64,000 nt of DNA from Deltaproteobacteria bacterium. GTDB taxonomy: Bacteria; Myxococcota_A; Polyangia; Fen-1088. The notes beneath the pieces are model-generated. The model was not told the DNA's origin, made no database searches, and saw nothing but the letters and a program-made list of their open reading frames with translations. A program made the translations under genes and the position numbers. The DNA lies in NCBI GenBank assembly GCA_016935975.1, contig JAFGPX010000084.1:1-64000 (forward strand). Reading direction: 5' to 3'. Below, piece after piece: positions 17,977 through 26,532 of this stretch; position 1 is the stretch's first letter, and every line of letters starts with the position of its first letter.

Positions 17977-18167
17977 GGTTGTCTCCTTGGTTGCGAGCCG
18001 TCACAGCGCGACCCGGGTCCGACGCCTAGGCGCTGGCCGCCAAACAGCGCCATCAGCGCCGACGCGAACGTCGCCTTCTCGTGCGCAACGGGTCACTTGG
18101 ACGCGCTCTCTGCGGGTAGAATCCTGCCCTGAGATGCGCGCAGAAACCTGGTTCGATCACACGATCT

Positions 18168-19037
18168 TCACTGCGCGATGCAGTTGTCCTGCATGATCTT
18201 CCAGATCGCGTCGGCGATGGCCCGTCCCCCGGCATCCGACGCCTGGATCTTGCTCACTGGGTCGGTGTATTCCGGGTGCCCCGCCCAGATCGGCTGCAGA
18301 TCGAGGAAGTGACACGCCACTTTGTTCCTATTCGTGAGATCCGTGCATGCCTGTTGCACGAGTGGCCGCAGAGCGGGAACCCCGTAGATCGTGGGCAGCT
18401 CGGGATTGAGGAAGTAGACGATGTGCTCGACCGTTCCGTCTCTCTCCACCTGGTCCAGGAACAGCTCGAAATCGCTCGCCTCCTTGGCTACCGCGGCGTT
18501 CACGTCTCCGCCGTTGATGCCGGCCCAGGTGGTTTCCCAGGTCCCCCCATTCATGATCACCACCTTGAGCTTGGTGGCACCTGACTGCAGTGACCGGTAT
18601 TGCTCGGTGATCGCCGCCATGCTGGCGGCTGCGGCGGCGGCCACCCGGTACTCCTCGTTCGGTCCGATGGCCCGCGCCGCACGTGCGTAGTCCTGGACCG
18701 TCGTGTACTGGGAGCCAGGAATGGTCACCCACGAATCGCCTATCCAACCGACCTCGTTCGCCTTCACCTGACCCTTCACGCAAACGCTGCCACTCTCCGA
18801 GTCGATGGCGCCCTCGTCCACTCCCAGAATCGCGTCCTTCCCATCCGCACCGAGAGCCACGTCAGCCGCGTCCGCGCCAGCCGGCACGTCCTCTCCGTCC
18901 GCAGCGACGGCCGCGTCCCCTGCATCCGCCAACGCACGCGCTCTGCCCAGGCGGATCACCTTGCCGTCGCAGGCAGCGATGGCGACCAAGACCGCCATCG
19001 ACCAAGCGGTATGCGCGACAAGTGCCGACCTAGCCAT
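18168..19037 (-). CDS. SGNH/GDSL hydrolase family lipoprotein
   Basis: The 289-residue protein has a signal peptide ending in VAIAAC (Cys23), a spacer rich in Ala and Asp, then a flavodoxin-like SGNH domain. Block I is GWIGDSWVTIPG, with Ser in GDSW as the predicted nucleophile. A central VVIMNGGTWETTW corresponds to block III. The C-terminal KIQASDAGGRAIADAIW is in the place of block V, but the canonical Asp-x-x-His is here Asp-Ala-Gly-Gly, so the catalytic His is missing or displaced. Related myxobacterial proteins are annotated only as SGNH hydrolases. It is likely a secreted esterase or a binding relative. The start at 19037 has only a weak ribosome site; ATG at 18998 would shorten the signal peptide too far. 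Confidence 0.75.
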   Translation of the reverse strand: MARSALVAHTAWSMAVLVAIAACDGKVIRLGRARALADAGDAAVAADGEDVPAGADAADVALGADGKDAILGVDEGAIDSESGSVCVKGQVKANEVGWIGDSWVTIPGSQYTTVQDYARAARAIGPNEEYRVAAAAAASMAAITEQYRSLQSGATKLKVVIMNGGTWETTWAGINGGDVNAAVAKEASDFELFLDQVERDGTVEHIVYFLNPELPTIYGVPALRPLVQQACTDLTNRNKVACHFLDLQPIWAGHPEYTDPVSKIQASDAGGRAIADAIWKIMQDNCIAQ

Positions 19038-19060
19038 CGCCTAATGGTACCATCCTCGCG

Positions 19061-20233
19061 ATGCTCCCGGGCAGTGCCCTCTTGGTTGCGTTCCTGTCGC
19101 CCCTCGTCTTGGGCGCGGCCGCAAGCTCGTCTCCCGCGCCGATCACGAGCGTCCGTCTCGATGTGCGGGCCGCGCCCGGCTGCACCTCGCGCGGCGATCT
19201 GGTGACACGCGTCACCTCGCGCTCCTCGCGTATCCGGTTCGTCGACGACGGCGCGTTCGTGGCGCAGGCGACATTTGCAGCACCACGGCCCGGAAGCGTC
19301 ACCGCGGAGATCACGCTGACCGCCGCCAACCGCAAGCCGTCGCGGCGCAGAGTCGTCGCCCGTTCCTGCGCCGAAGCGGCCGACGCCATCGCCCTCATCA
19401 TCGCCGTCACCCTGGATCCGACGTTGCCACGGAACGCCGTGGCCAGGCCCAGCGACGACCAGGACACCGCTGCGGAGAGCGAAGCGGCTTGGCAAACGCC
19501 ATCGCAGTCCGCAGAAGACATGGCGAGCCCCTTCGATTCCGCTCCCGCGCCCGGCCCGAAGCCGGCAGTCAAGCCAGTCAGGCAAGCGGTCGCCACGCCG
19601 GCAAAGGCCGCGACGGCTCTCGCCAAGCCCAGCGCGATAGCTCCTGCAAAGGCCGCCACGCCGGCTCCCCTGGAAACCGCGGCGCCGGAATCGCCCGCCA
19701 CCTCCGCCCCGCCGCGACATGTCTTGAGCGCGCACGTGGCAGGGCAACTGCTGTTCGGCCCCGCTCCGAGCGTCATGCCCGGCGTCGCAGTCCAGATAAT
19801 GGCCGGAATGGATCGCGAAGGCCTGTGGTCACCGGCAATCTTCCTCGGCGCGACACACGTGTGGCGAGCGGGCCTGCGCGAGACGGGCGGGACTGCGTCC
19901 TTCACGCTCGATGCGGGAAGTCTCGACGCATGTCCGCTGCGCGCGCGTCTGTCTTTCCTCGAGGCGCGCCCGTGCGCGTCCGTGGTGGTTGGCCGGCTCG
20001 TCGCGGGCGGCGATGACACCGACGATCCCGCAACCGTGTCGCGCCCCTTCGCGTCCGCCGGCGGCGCTGCCATCCTGACCGCCGGCCTGGGCGCCATCGT
20101 CGAACTGCACCTGCGCCTCGCCGCGGGCGTGACGCTGGTACGCGACTCGTTCGAATTCAGCCCGATCGTCTTCCACCGCGCCGGGCTCTTCACGACCTCG
20201 GCCAGCCTGGGCGCGGGCGCACGTTGGCCTTGA
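19061..20233 (+). CDS. Secreted, probably outer-membrane, protein of unknown function
   Basis: The 390 residues begin with a signal peptide (cleavage near LGAAA). A first domain (about 30-125) holds a Cys pair: PGCTSRGDLVTRVTSRS, SSRIRFVDDGAF and ARSCAEAADAIALIIAVTLD. An Ala/Pro/Lys-rich linker (about 130-220) follows, then a C-terminal domain with alternating hydrophobic strands (HVAGQLLFG, AIFLGATHVWRAG, VELHLRLAAGVTLVRDSF) ending in an aromatic-poor GARWP. This suggests a small beta-barrel or periplasmic-facing outer-membrane protein. I recognise the layout as common in myxobacteria, next to sigma factor and regulator genes, but no function is established. It starts 23 bases from the divergent SGNH gene. 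Confidence 0.72.
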   Translation: MLPGSALLVAFLSPLVLGAAASSSPAPITSVRLDVRAAPGCTSRGDLVTRVTSRSSRIRFVDDGAFVAQATFAAPRPGSVTAEITLTAANRKPSRRRVVARSCAEAADAIALIIAVTLDPTLPRNAVARPSDDQDTAAESEAAWQTPSQSAEDMASPFDSAPAPGPKPAVKPVRQAVATPAKAATALAKPSAIAPAKAATPAPLETAAPESPATSAPPRHVLSAHVAGQLLFGPAPSVMPGVAVQIMAGMDREGLWSPAIFLGATHVWRAGLRETGGTASFTLDAGSLDACPLRARLSFLEARPCASVVVGRLVAGGDDTDDPATVSRPFASAGGAAILTAGLGAIVELHLRLAAGVTLVRDSFEFSPIVFHRAGLFTTSASLGAGARWP

Positions 20234-20270
20234 CCGACCGGGCCCTGGCCGCGGCACCACAGAGCGACGG

Positions 20271-21014
20271 CTACGGCCGCACGAGACCGGCGATCCGCGA
20301 CACCCTATCGGCCAACACGGTTCCGCGGTGATCCGCCACGAATCGCTCGGCCAGCCTCCGCGCCTCGGCATTTCGCCCGAGCTTGACCAGTGCCTCGACC
20401 TTGAGCGCCGCCGCTTCGGGAAGGAAGCTGCCGGCGGGGTACCTTTCCTGATAGCGGCGCAGGAGATCCAACGCGCGCCCGCTGCTGCCATCTGCAATCG
20501 CCACACGCGCGGCATCCAGTAGCGCGATCTGTTCTCGCAAGACGCCGACGGCCGGGGCAACGCGGCCTCGCGGGGCCGGGACGGACGCGCCCGCGGACGG
20601 CTCGGCCGCCCGGACATTCCCCTGCGCCGGCGAGCCGGGCAGCGGTGGTGCCACGGCTGGCGCCATCGTCTGGGAAGCGGCCGGACGTGGCTCCGTGGGC
20701 GAATCCTTCCAGGACTGGACGCCGATGATCGTCCCGGCGACGGCCAAGCCGAGCACGCCGGCAGCAATCCACGGCCACACGGCCGTCGCGCCCACGCCCG
20801 CGGTCGCCTTGGACGCCACCGCCTCGGCGGCCAGCTCTTTCGCGACGGCCGCGACTCCGAGCGCGGCAGCAGACGCGCCGATGGCCTGGGCCATACGCGC
20901 GGACATCTCGGGTGACGGCCGTTCATTCGCTGCAGCCCCGAGCAGCCGCCGTTCGAAGTCGGTCGCGCCTTCTGCGAGCAACGGTTCTGGCAGATCGTCA
21001 AGTGGGCGGTTCAT
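20271..21014 (-). CDS. Membrane-anchored putative anti-sigma/regulator with TPR-like tail
   Basis: The 247-residue protein has an N-terminal cytoplasmic segment (LLAEGATDFERRLLGAA), a membrane segment around residues 78-97 (WPWIAAGVLGLAVAGTIIGV), a Pro/Ala-rich spacer, and a helical tail reading as TPR-like repeats (GRALDLLRRYQERYPAGS, EALVKLGRNAEARRLAERF). Its start codon overlaps the stop of the sigma factor gene by four bases (ATGA), so the two are translationally coupled. The coupling and topology suggest control of that sigma factor, although the Cys/His motif of zinc-binding anti-sigma domains is absent. The periplasmic tail could sense envelope signals. Function is inferred from context. 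Confidence 0.7.
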   Translation of the reverse strand: MNRPLDDLPEPLLAEGATDFERRLLGAAANERPSPEMSARMAQAIGASAAALGVAAVAKELAAEAVASKATAGVGATAVWPWIAAGVLGLAVAGTIIGVQSWKDSPTEPRPAASQTMAPAVAPPLPGSPAQGNVRAAEPSAGASVPAPRGRVAPAVGVLREQIALLDAARVAIADGSSGRALDLLRRYQERYPAGSFLPEAAALKVEALVKLGRNAEARRLAERFVADHRGTVLADRVSRIAGLVRP

Positions 21015-21577
21015 GCCTCCCCTTCCTTCCGCAGACTTCTTTCGATGCGTGCCGCTGCGGCACGGAATTGCTCGCGCGCGCGGCGCAGTCGAGACGCCAC
21101 ACTGCCAAGTGGGATCTCGAGCAGCGCCGCGATCTCCGGCGAAGACAGGCCCTCTAGCTCATAGAGGACGAATACCTCTGCCAACTCGGGGTTCACCCGG
21201 GCCAGCGCCAGGTCGCAAAGCTGGATGTCGGCCCGCCGTTCATCCGCGTCACGGAGGCCGGACAGGCGTTTGTCCATGTCTTCGTCCAGCTCCCAGCGCA
21301 CGACCTTGCGGCTGAGCGTGTGCGCCATGCGCAGCGCGGTTTGGATCAGAAAGGCGCGTTCGCTTTCCGGGCGAATGTCGGGCAATCGACCGGCGGCGAG
21401 TAGAAACGTCTCCTGCGTCGCATCCGCGGCGGCATCGGGAGCCAAGCCGCGGCGACGCAACGCGCGCCAAACGATCGCGTGGTGGTCATTGAACATCCGC
21501 TCCAAACGGGTTCGGTCCACCAACCTTGGATCGAGTGGTGGCTCCTCAGGGGATGCCGTTTTCAGGCTATGAACCAT
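21011..21577 (-). CDS. ECF-type RNA polymerase sigma factor
   Basis: Directs RNA polymerase to a specific regulon. The 188-residue frame from ATG 21577 has region 2 (MFNDHHAIVWRALRRRGLAP, AADATQETFLLAAGRL) and region 4 (VFVLYELEGLSSPEIAALLE, IPLGSVASRLRRAREQFRA). ATG at 21604 would add nine residues; neither start has a clear ribosome site. The stop overlaps the start of the downstream membrane regulator, the standard sigma/anti-sigma arrangement. The target promoters are unknown. The divergent CE15 gene starts about 300 bases away, so the sigma factor might control that cell-wall operon or its own cluster. Confidence 0.9.
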   Translation of the reverse strand: MVHSLKTASPEEPPLDPRLVDRTRLERMFNDHHAIVWRALRRRGLAPDAAADATQETFLLAAGRLPDIRPESERAFLIQTALRMAHTLSRKVVRWELDEDMDKRLSGLRDADERRADIQLCDLALARVNPELAEVFVLYELEGLSSPEIAALLEIPLGSVASRLRRAREQFRAAAARIERSLRKEGEA

Positions 21578-21716
21578 CCGCCTGTCCCGAGAATGACTCT
21601 GCATAACGATATGCGTGCAGTTCGCTCGTTCGATCACCAAAAGCATAGCACTGCTAGAGCTGCTCGCGCCAAGTGCGGCTAGGCGTTGCAGGTTTGGGTC
21701 GTCCGAACCTCGTCTC

Positions 21717-21747
21717 GTAACGGTTACGTCACGGTTCGAGAACCGTG
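21717..21747. promoter_or_regulatory. Adjacent palindromes, candidate operator of the CE15 operon
   Basis: GTAAC-G-GTTAC (21717-21727) is followed two bases later by CACGGTT-CGAG-AACCGTG (21730-21747), both perfect inverted repeats. A looser GGTT/AACC inverted repeat lies at about 21691-21709. The GTAAC/GTTAC half-sites resemble LacI-family operators. They lie in the 298-base gap between the divergent sigma factor and CE15 genes, 129 bases before the CE15 start. No LacI-type gene is in the window. Confidence 0.5.
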
Positions 21748-21875
21748 GCGGGCTGGACTCCCAAGGCAGTCGCGAGCATTGCTCGACAGTATGGGTAGTT
21801 CGCAGTTCGCGGGAAGTTCGTGGCCTGGCTCGGGCGGCCGGCTCTTCCGTGATCGCTCGTGAATCGGGAGTCAGC

Positions 21876-23576
21876 ATGGCAAATACACTGCTTCGTTCAT
21901 TGATGGTCATTGGTCTAGGCGCCCTCCTTGTCTCATCGTGTTCAAATGGCGCGTCCACCCAAGAGATCACAGGGGGCGCGACGGGCGCGGGCGGTATCTC
22001 GGGCGGAGCGGGCGCCGATTCTGGTGGCACCAGCGGCTCGGCCGGGTCTGGCGGCTCGGCCACCACCGGTGGTGCGTCGGGGAGCGGCGGAACCAGCGCG
22101 AGCGGCGGCGCGTCCAGCAGCGGCGGGTCGGCCGGGAGCGGCGGTGCCGGTGTAGCCGGCGGCTCCTCGGGCCAGGGCGGCGCGTCCGGCACTGGCGGCG
22201 TTCGCCCAAGCGGCGGCGCGTCCGCAAGAGGCGGCGCGTCCGACGCAGGTGGCGCTCGGCCTAGTGGCGGCGCGTCCGGCAGAGGCGGCGCAACCGGCAC
22301 CGGCGGCGGCCAGCCGGCAGGTGGCTCGGTCGGCGCAGGCGGCACCAATGTGGGAGACGCCGGAACGGGAGGGGGCACCGGTGACGGCGGCGCCGACGGC
22401 GGCTCGATCGGCAGAGGTGGCTCGACCGGCGCGGGCGGGGACATGCCCCTGGTCTATGACGTGGAGAACACCGGCGCCGACTGCCAAGTACCGACAAGCT
22501 TTCCGGCGTTCAGCGCGCTCAAGGCCGTCGCGAACCTGCCCGATCCATTCTTGATGGAAAGCGGCACACGCATCTCCAGCCGCAGCGAATGGGCCTGTCG
22601 GCGCGCCGAGATCAGCGCCCAAATCCAACACTGGGAGCTCGGGACGAAGCCAGCCCCTCCGGCTGACAGCGACGTTACGGCCACCTACTCGGGTGGCAAG
22701 CTCACGGTAGTCGTCAAGGTGGGCTCGCAGTCGGTCACGCTGACCAGCACCATCACCACGCCCAGCGGCACCGGCCCCTTCCCGGTCATGATCAAGATGG
22801 ACGGGGCCGGGGTTCCGGTTTCCGGAATCGCGACCATGAGCTTCACCAGCTCCGCGCTGGCGGCCCAGATGCCCACCCGGGGCACGGGAACGTTCTGGAA
22901 CCTCTTCCCGGACAAGACCGCGGGCGCGTACGCCGGCTGGTCGTGGGGCGTCAGCCGCCTCATCGACGGCCTTTTCGAGACAGCCGACCAGAACAAGATC
23001 GACGTGAAGCGTATCGGGGTGACCGGATGCTCGTACGCGGGCAAGATGGCGCTCTACGCCGGGGCCTTCGACGAGCGCATTGCGCTTACCATCCCCGAAG
23101 AGTCCGGCGGCGGCGGGGAGGCGGCCTGGCGCGTGTCATCGACGCTGAAGGATGCGGAAGACCTGGATCACGCTCAGGGCACGGGCTGGTATTCCGCGAA
23201 TCTGAACCAATTCAAGAACGCGGATGCTCCGAAGCTGCCCTTCGACCAGCACGAGCTTGCGGCCATGGTGGCGCCCAGGGCACTCCTGACGATTGGCAAC
23301 AACGGCATTTCCTATCTGGCAAGCGAGGCTGGCTACGTTTCGATGAAGGCTGCCACCGAGGTCTACAAGGCGCTCGGGGTCCCAGACAGGATCGGCTACT
23401 CCATAAACGGCAACAACGGCCACTGTGCATTCCCGTCCTCCCAGGCGCCGGACGTACAGGCTTTCGTAGACAAGTTCCTCCTTGGAAAGACCGCAAATAC
23501 GGCCGTCGCAAAGAGCCCCACGTACAGCAGTGACCTGAAGAAATGGATTAGCTGGGACACGCCGACTCTCAAGTAG
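21876..23576 (+). CDS. CE15-like glucuronoyl esterase lipoprotein
   Basis: Predicted to cleave ester bonds between lignin alcohols and (4-O-methyl)glucuronic acid side chains of xylan. The start at 21876 has GGGAG five bases upstream. The 566-residue protein has lipobox LLVSSC (Cys22), about 165 residues of Gly/Ser/Ala repeats, then the catalytic domain from about 190. The Ser-Glu-His triad is visible as Ser386 (TGCSYAGKMAL), Glu409 (TIPEESGGGG) and His516 (NNGHCAFPSS). The PE(Q)ESGxGG motif is diagnostic of the family. The usual Arg after the nucleophile (GCSRxGK) is Tyr here, so this is a divergent subgroup. It is the first gene of a four-gene rightward cell-wall cluster. Confidence 0.82.
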   Translation: MANTLLRSLMVIGLGALLVSSCSNGASTQEITGGATGAGGISGGAGADSGGTSGSAGSGGSATTGGASGSGGTSASGGASSSGGSAGSGGAGVAGGSSGQGGASGTGGVRPSGGASARGGASDAGGARPSGGASGRGGATGTGGGQPAGGSVGAGGTNVGDAGTGGGTGDGGADGGSIGRGGSTGAGGDMPLVYDVENTGADCQVPTSFPAFSALKAVANLPDPFLMESGTRISSRSEWACRRAEISAQIQHWELGTKPAPPADSDVTATYSGGKLTVVVKVGSQSVTLTSTITTPSGTGPFPVMIKMDGAGVPVSGIATMSFTSSALAAQMPTRGTGTFWNLFPDKTAGAYAGWSWGVSRLIDGLFETADQNKIDVKRIGVTGCSYAGKMALYAGAFDERIALTIPEESGGGGEAAWRVSSTLKDAEDLDHAQGTGWYSANLNQFKNADAPKLPFDQHELAAMVAPRALLTIGNNGISYLASEAGYVSMKAATEVYKALGVPDRIGYSINGNNGHCAFPSSQAPDVQAFVDKFLLGKTANTAVAKSPTYSSDLKKWISWDTPTLK

Positions 23577-23643
23577 CTCGCCGCCCGCGAGATGCGCGCG
23601 CGAGCTGAACGATGACAACAGAACGACCTAAGGACGAATGCCA

Positions 23644-26523
23644 ATGAAGAAGCAAGTCATTCGAGCGGGGCTTCGCTTGTCGCTTTCAATCGCGGTGCTA
23701 CTGGCGGGCTGCGGCCAGGAGAGTCCGGCAGGTAGTAGCACCGGCGTCGGTGGAGGCCGGGGCGGCAGCGGCGGGGCAGCGGGTTCGGGCGGTGGCGGTC
23801 CGAGCGCCGGTGGAAGTGCGGGTAGCGGCAGCACGAGCAACTCCGGCGGCGCGGGCCAAGGAGGAGCCACGACCAGCAGTGGCTCTGGCGGCACGGGGCA
23901 AGGCGGCGGTACGACGAGCGCCGGTGGGGGGCCAGACTCGGGCGGCGCGAGTGCGCGTGGAGGGGCCACGGCTCGGGGTGGGGCTGGCGGTGGCGGTGCG
24001 TCGGGACGGGGAGGCAGCGGCGGCGCGGGCGGCCGAAGCGGTAGTGGCGGAAGCGGTAGCGGCGGGAGCGGCGCCGGTGGTGCGCAGGGCGGTGCCGGCG
24101 GCGCCAGCAGCGCCGGCGGCACGAGCGGGCGCGACGCCTCGCCCGACGGGGCCACCCCGCCGCCGAGCGCGCTCGGGGCGCGGGCCTACAACGGCCGGCG
24201 CGGCGAGGAATTCAACGCCGGCTGGAAGTTCAACCGGGGCGACGTCTCGGGTGCCGAGGCGACATCCTTCAACGACTCCTCGTGGAAGTCGCTCGACGTG
24301 CCCCACGACTGGAGCATCGAGCTGGCCTTCAACTCGAGCTCGCCCGCGGGCTCGGGCGGCGGCTTCCTGGATGGCGGCGTCGGCTGGTATCGAAAGAGGT
24401 TCACCCTCGATTCGGGGGCCGCGGGCCAGCGCATCTTCTTGGCCTTCGACGGCGTGTACATGAACAGCCAGGTTTGGCTCAACGGCTCGCCGCTGGGCAC
24501 CCGCCCGTACGGCTATTCCACCTTCGAGTACGAAATCACCGACAAGGTGAAGACCGACGGCAGCGAGAACGTCGTCGCGGTCAAGGTCAACAACAACCAA
24601 CCCAATACCCGCTGGTACTCGGGCAGCGGCATCTACCGCAACGTCTGGCTGACCAAGCTCAATCCCGTTCACATCCCGCAGAGCGGCGTGTTCGTGACCA
24701 CGCCCACGGTCAGCGGATCGTCGGCAACGGTTGCGGTCGCCACCGAGGTCCAGAACCAGTCGAGCGCCGGCGCTTCGGTGACCGCGACCACGACCATCTT
24801 GGCCGACGACGGCAGCCCGGTGACCTCCAACGACAGCTCGGCCAGCAGCGTCGCGGCCGGGGGCAAGGCCACGATTCAACAGAGCCTGACCGTCAGCTCG
24901 CCGCAGCGCTGGTCGCCAAGCTCGCCCTATCTGTATCAGGTCAAGGTCGAGCTGAAGGTGGATGGCGCCACGGTCGATACCTACCTCGCGCCGCTCGGGA
25001 TTCGCAACTTCGCGTTCAGCGGCAGCAGCGGGTTCTCCCTCAACGGCCAGAACATGAAGCTGCGCGGAGTGTGCCTGCACCACGACCTCGGCGCCCTGGG
25101 CGCCGCCATCAACTACCGGGCCATCGAGCGCCAGGTGGACATCATGAAGAAGATGGGTGTGAATGCCATTCGCACGTCGCATAACCCGCCCGCTCCCGAG
25201 TTCCTCGAGATCGCCGACCGGATCGGCATCATGGTGATGGACGAGGCCTTCGACACCTGGACGCAGACCAAGAACGCGAACGACTACGGGAAGTACTTCA
25301 ACACGTGGGCGCAGCAGGACATCCAGGACATGGTCAAGCGGGATCGCAACCATCCCAGCATCATCATGTACAGCATCGGCAACGAGGTCGGCGGCGCCAC
25401 CACGGCCACCGCGCAGAAGCTCAAGGATTGGGTCCTGGCCCTGGACAAGACACGCGCGATAACCTGGGCCTCGAACAAGATGGGCGGCCCGCACGTCTCG
25501 GAGGGCGACGACCGCAACGTCGCCAAGCTGCTGGACGTGGTGGGCTACAACTACGCGCCCTACGCCGGCGACTACGACGCAGACCATTCCGCCAACCCGA
25601 ACTGGGTCATCCTCGGTAGCGAGACCGTCTCGGCCTTCAGCAGTCGCGGCATCTACCACACGCCGGCCAACCAGATCAGGTACTCGAACGACGGCACTTC
25701 CGACAAACAGTGCTCGTCCTACGACAACGAGACGGCCAGGTACGGACAGACGGCCCACGAGTCGTATACCTACGACAACAGCCGCTCGTACGTCGCCGGA
25801 TCCTTCGTTTGGACGGGCTTCGACTACATCGGCGAGCCGACGCCCAACGGCTGGCCGGCCAAGAGCTCGTACTACGGCATCGTGGACACGGCGGGATTCC
25901 CCAAGGACATCTACTACTTCTACCAGAGCCGCTGGACCAGCACGCCGACGATGGTGCACCTTCTGCCGCACTGGAACTGGTCGAGCGGCACCAACGTCAC
26001 GGTCTTCGCCTATGGCAACTGCGACAGCGTCGAGCTGTTCCTCAACGACAAGTCGCAGGGGTCGAAGACCCTGAGCGGCGGGGCGTTGCACTTCGAATGG
26101 AGCGTGCCCTGGGCGTCGGGGACGCTGCGGGCCGAATGCAAGAAGGGCGGTACCATCGCCGCCACCGACGAGGTCAAGACCGCCGGCAGCGCGGCCAGGG
26201 TGGCCCTAACCCCGGATCGAAGCACCATTCGCGCCGACGGCAAGGACATGGTCTTCATCACCGCCGATATCCTGGACGGCAGCGGGGTCCTCGTGCCCAA
26301 CGGCAACAACTCGATCACGTTCTCGGTCACCGGCTCCGGCCAATTGGTGGGCGTCGACAACGGAGACGCCACCGACACCTCGTCGTACAAGGGCGGAAGC
26401 CGCAAGGCCTTCAGCGGCAAGGCCCTGGCCATGGTGCGCTCGACCAAGACCGCGGGCGCCATCACCATCAAGGCGACCTCCAGCGGGCTGTCCTCCGACC
26501 CCATCACGGTGACGGCCCAGTAG
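23644..26523 (+). CDS. GH2 beta-galactosidase-type lipoprotein
   Basis: Retaining glycosidase of family 2. The start at 23644 has AAGGA nine bases upstream (23638 is possible). The 959-residue protein has lipobox VLLAGC, about 150 residues of Gly-rich repeats, then the GH2 sugar-binding domain (WKSLDVPHDWSIE, GGVGWYRKRF, NTRWYSGSGIYRNVWLT), the immunoglobulin-like domain, and the TIM barrel (GVCLHHDLGALG, AIRTSHNPPAPE). The acid/base is Glu581 (YSIGNEVGG) and the nucleophile probably Glu660 (ILGSETVS). The C terminus carries a DUF4982-like and a GH2 C-terminal domain, the latter like an invasin-type Ig fold. Beta-galactosidase acting on galactan or xyloglucan fits the plant-wall context, but GH2 specificity cannot be read from sequence alone. 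Confidence 0.9.
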   Translation: MKKQVIRAGLRLSLSIAVLLAGCGQESPAGSSTGVGGGRGGSGGAAGSGGGGPSAGGSAGSGSTSNSGGAGQGGATTSSGSGGTGQGGGTTSAGGGPDSGGASARGGATARGGAGGGGASGRGGSGGAGGRSGSGGSGSGGSGAGGAQGGAGGASSAGGTSGRDASPDGATPPPSALGARAYNGRRGEEFNAGWKFNRGDVSGAEATSFNDSSWKSLDVPHDWSIELAFNSSSPAGSGGGFLDGGVGWYRKRFTLDSGAAGQRIFLAFDGVYMNSQVWLNGSPLGTRPYGYSTFEYEITDKVKTDGSENVVAVKVNNNQPNTRWYSGSGIYRNVWLTKLNPVHIPQSGVFVTTPTVSGSSATVAVATEVQNQSSAGASVTATTTILADDGSPVTSNDSSASSVAAGGKATIQQSLTVSSPQRWSPSSPYLYQVKVELKVDGATVDTYLAPLGIRNFAFSGSSGFSLNGQNMKLRGVCLHHDLGALGAAINYRAIERQVDIMKKMGVNAIRTSHNPPAPEFLEIADRIGIMVMDEAFDTWTQTKNANDYGKYFNTWAQQDIQDMVKRDRNHPSIIMYSIGNEVGGATTATAQKLKDWVLALDKTRAITWASNKMGGPHVSEGDDRNVAKLLDVVGYNYAPYAGDYDADHSANPNWVILGSETVSAFSSRGIYHTPANQIRYSNDGTSDKQCSSYDNETARYGQTAHESYTYDNSRSYVAGSFVWTGFDYIGEPTPNGWPAKSSYYGIVDTAGFPKDIYYFYQSRWTSTPTMVHLLPHWNWSSGTNVTVFAYGNCDSVELFLNDKSQGSKTLSGGALHFEWSVPWASGTLRAECKKGGTIAATDEVKTAGSAARVALTPDRSTIRADGKDMVFITADILDGSGVLVPNGNNSITFSVTGSGQLVGVDNGDATDTSSYKGGSRKAFSGKALAMVRSTKTAGAITIKATSSGLSSDPITVTAQ

Positions 26524-26532
26524 GAGGCGGCC

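Noticed and set aside
23698-26091. 797-codon leftward frame antisense to GH2
   Set aside because: GH2 domains are unmistakable on the plus strand; the antisense product is Val/Arg/Gly-rich with no motif.
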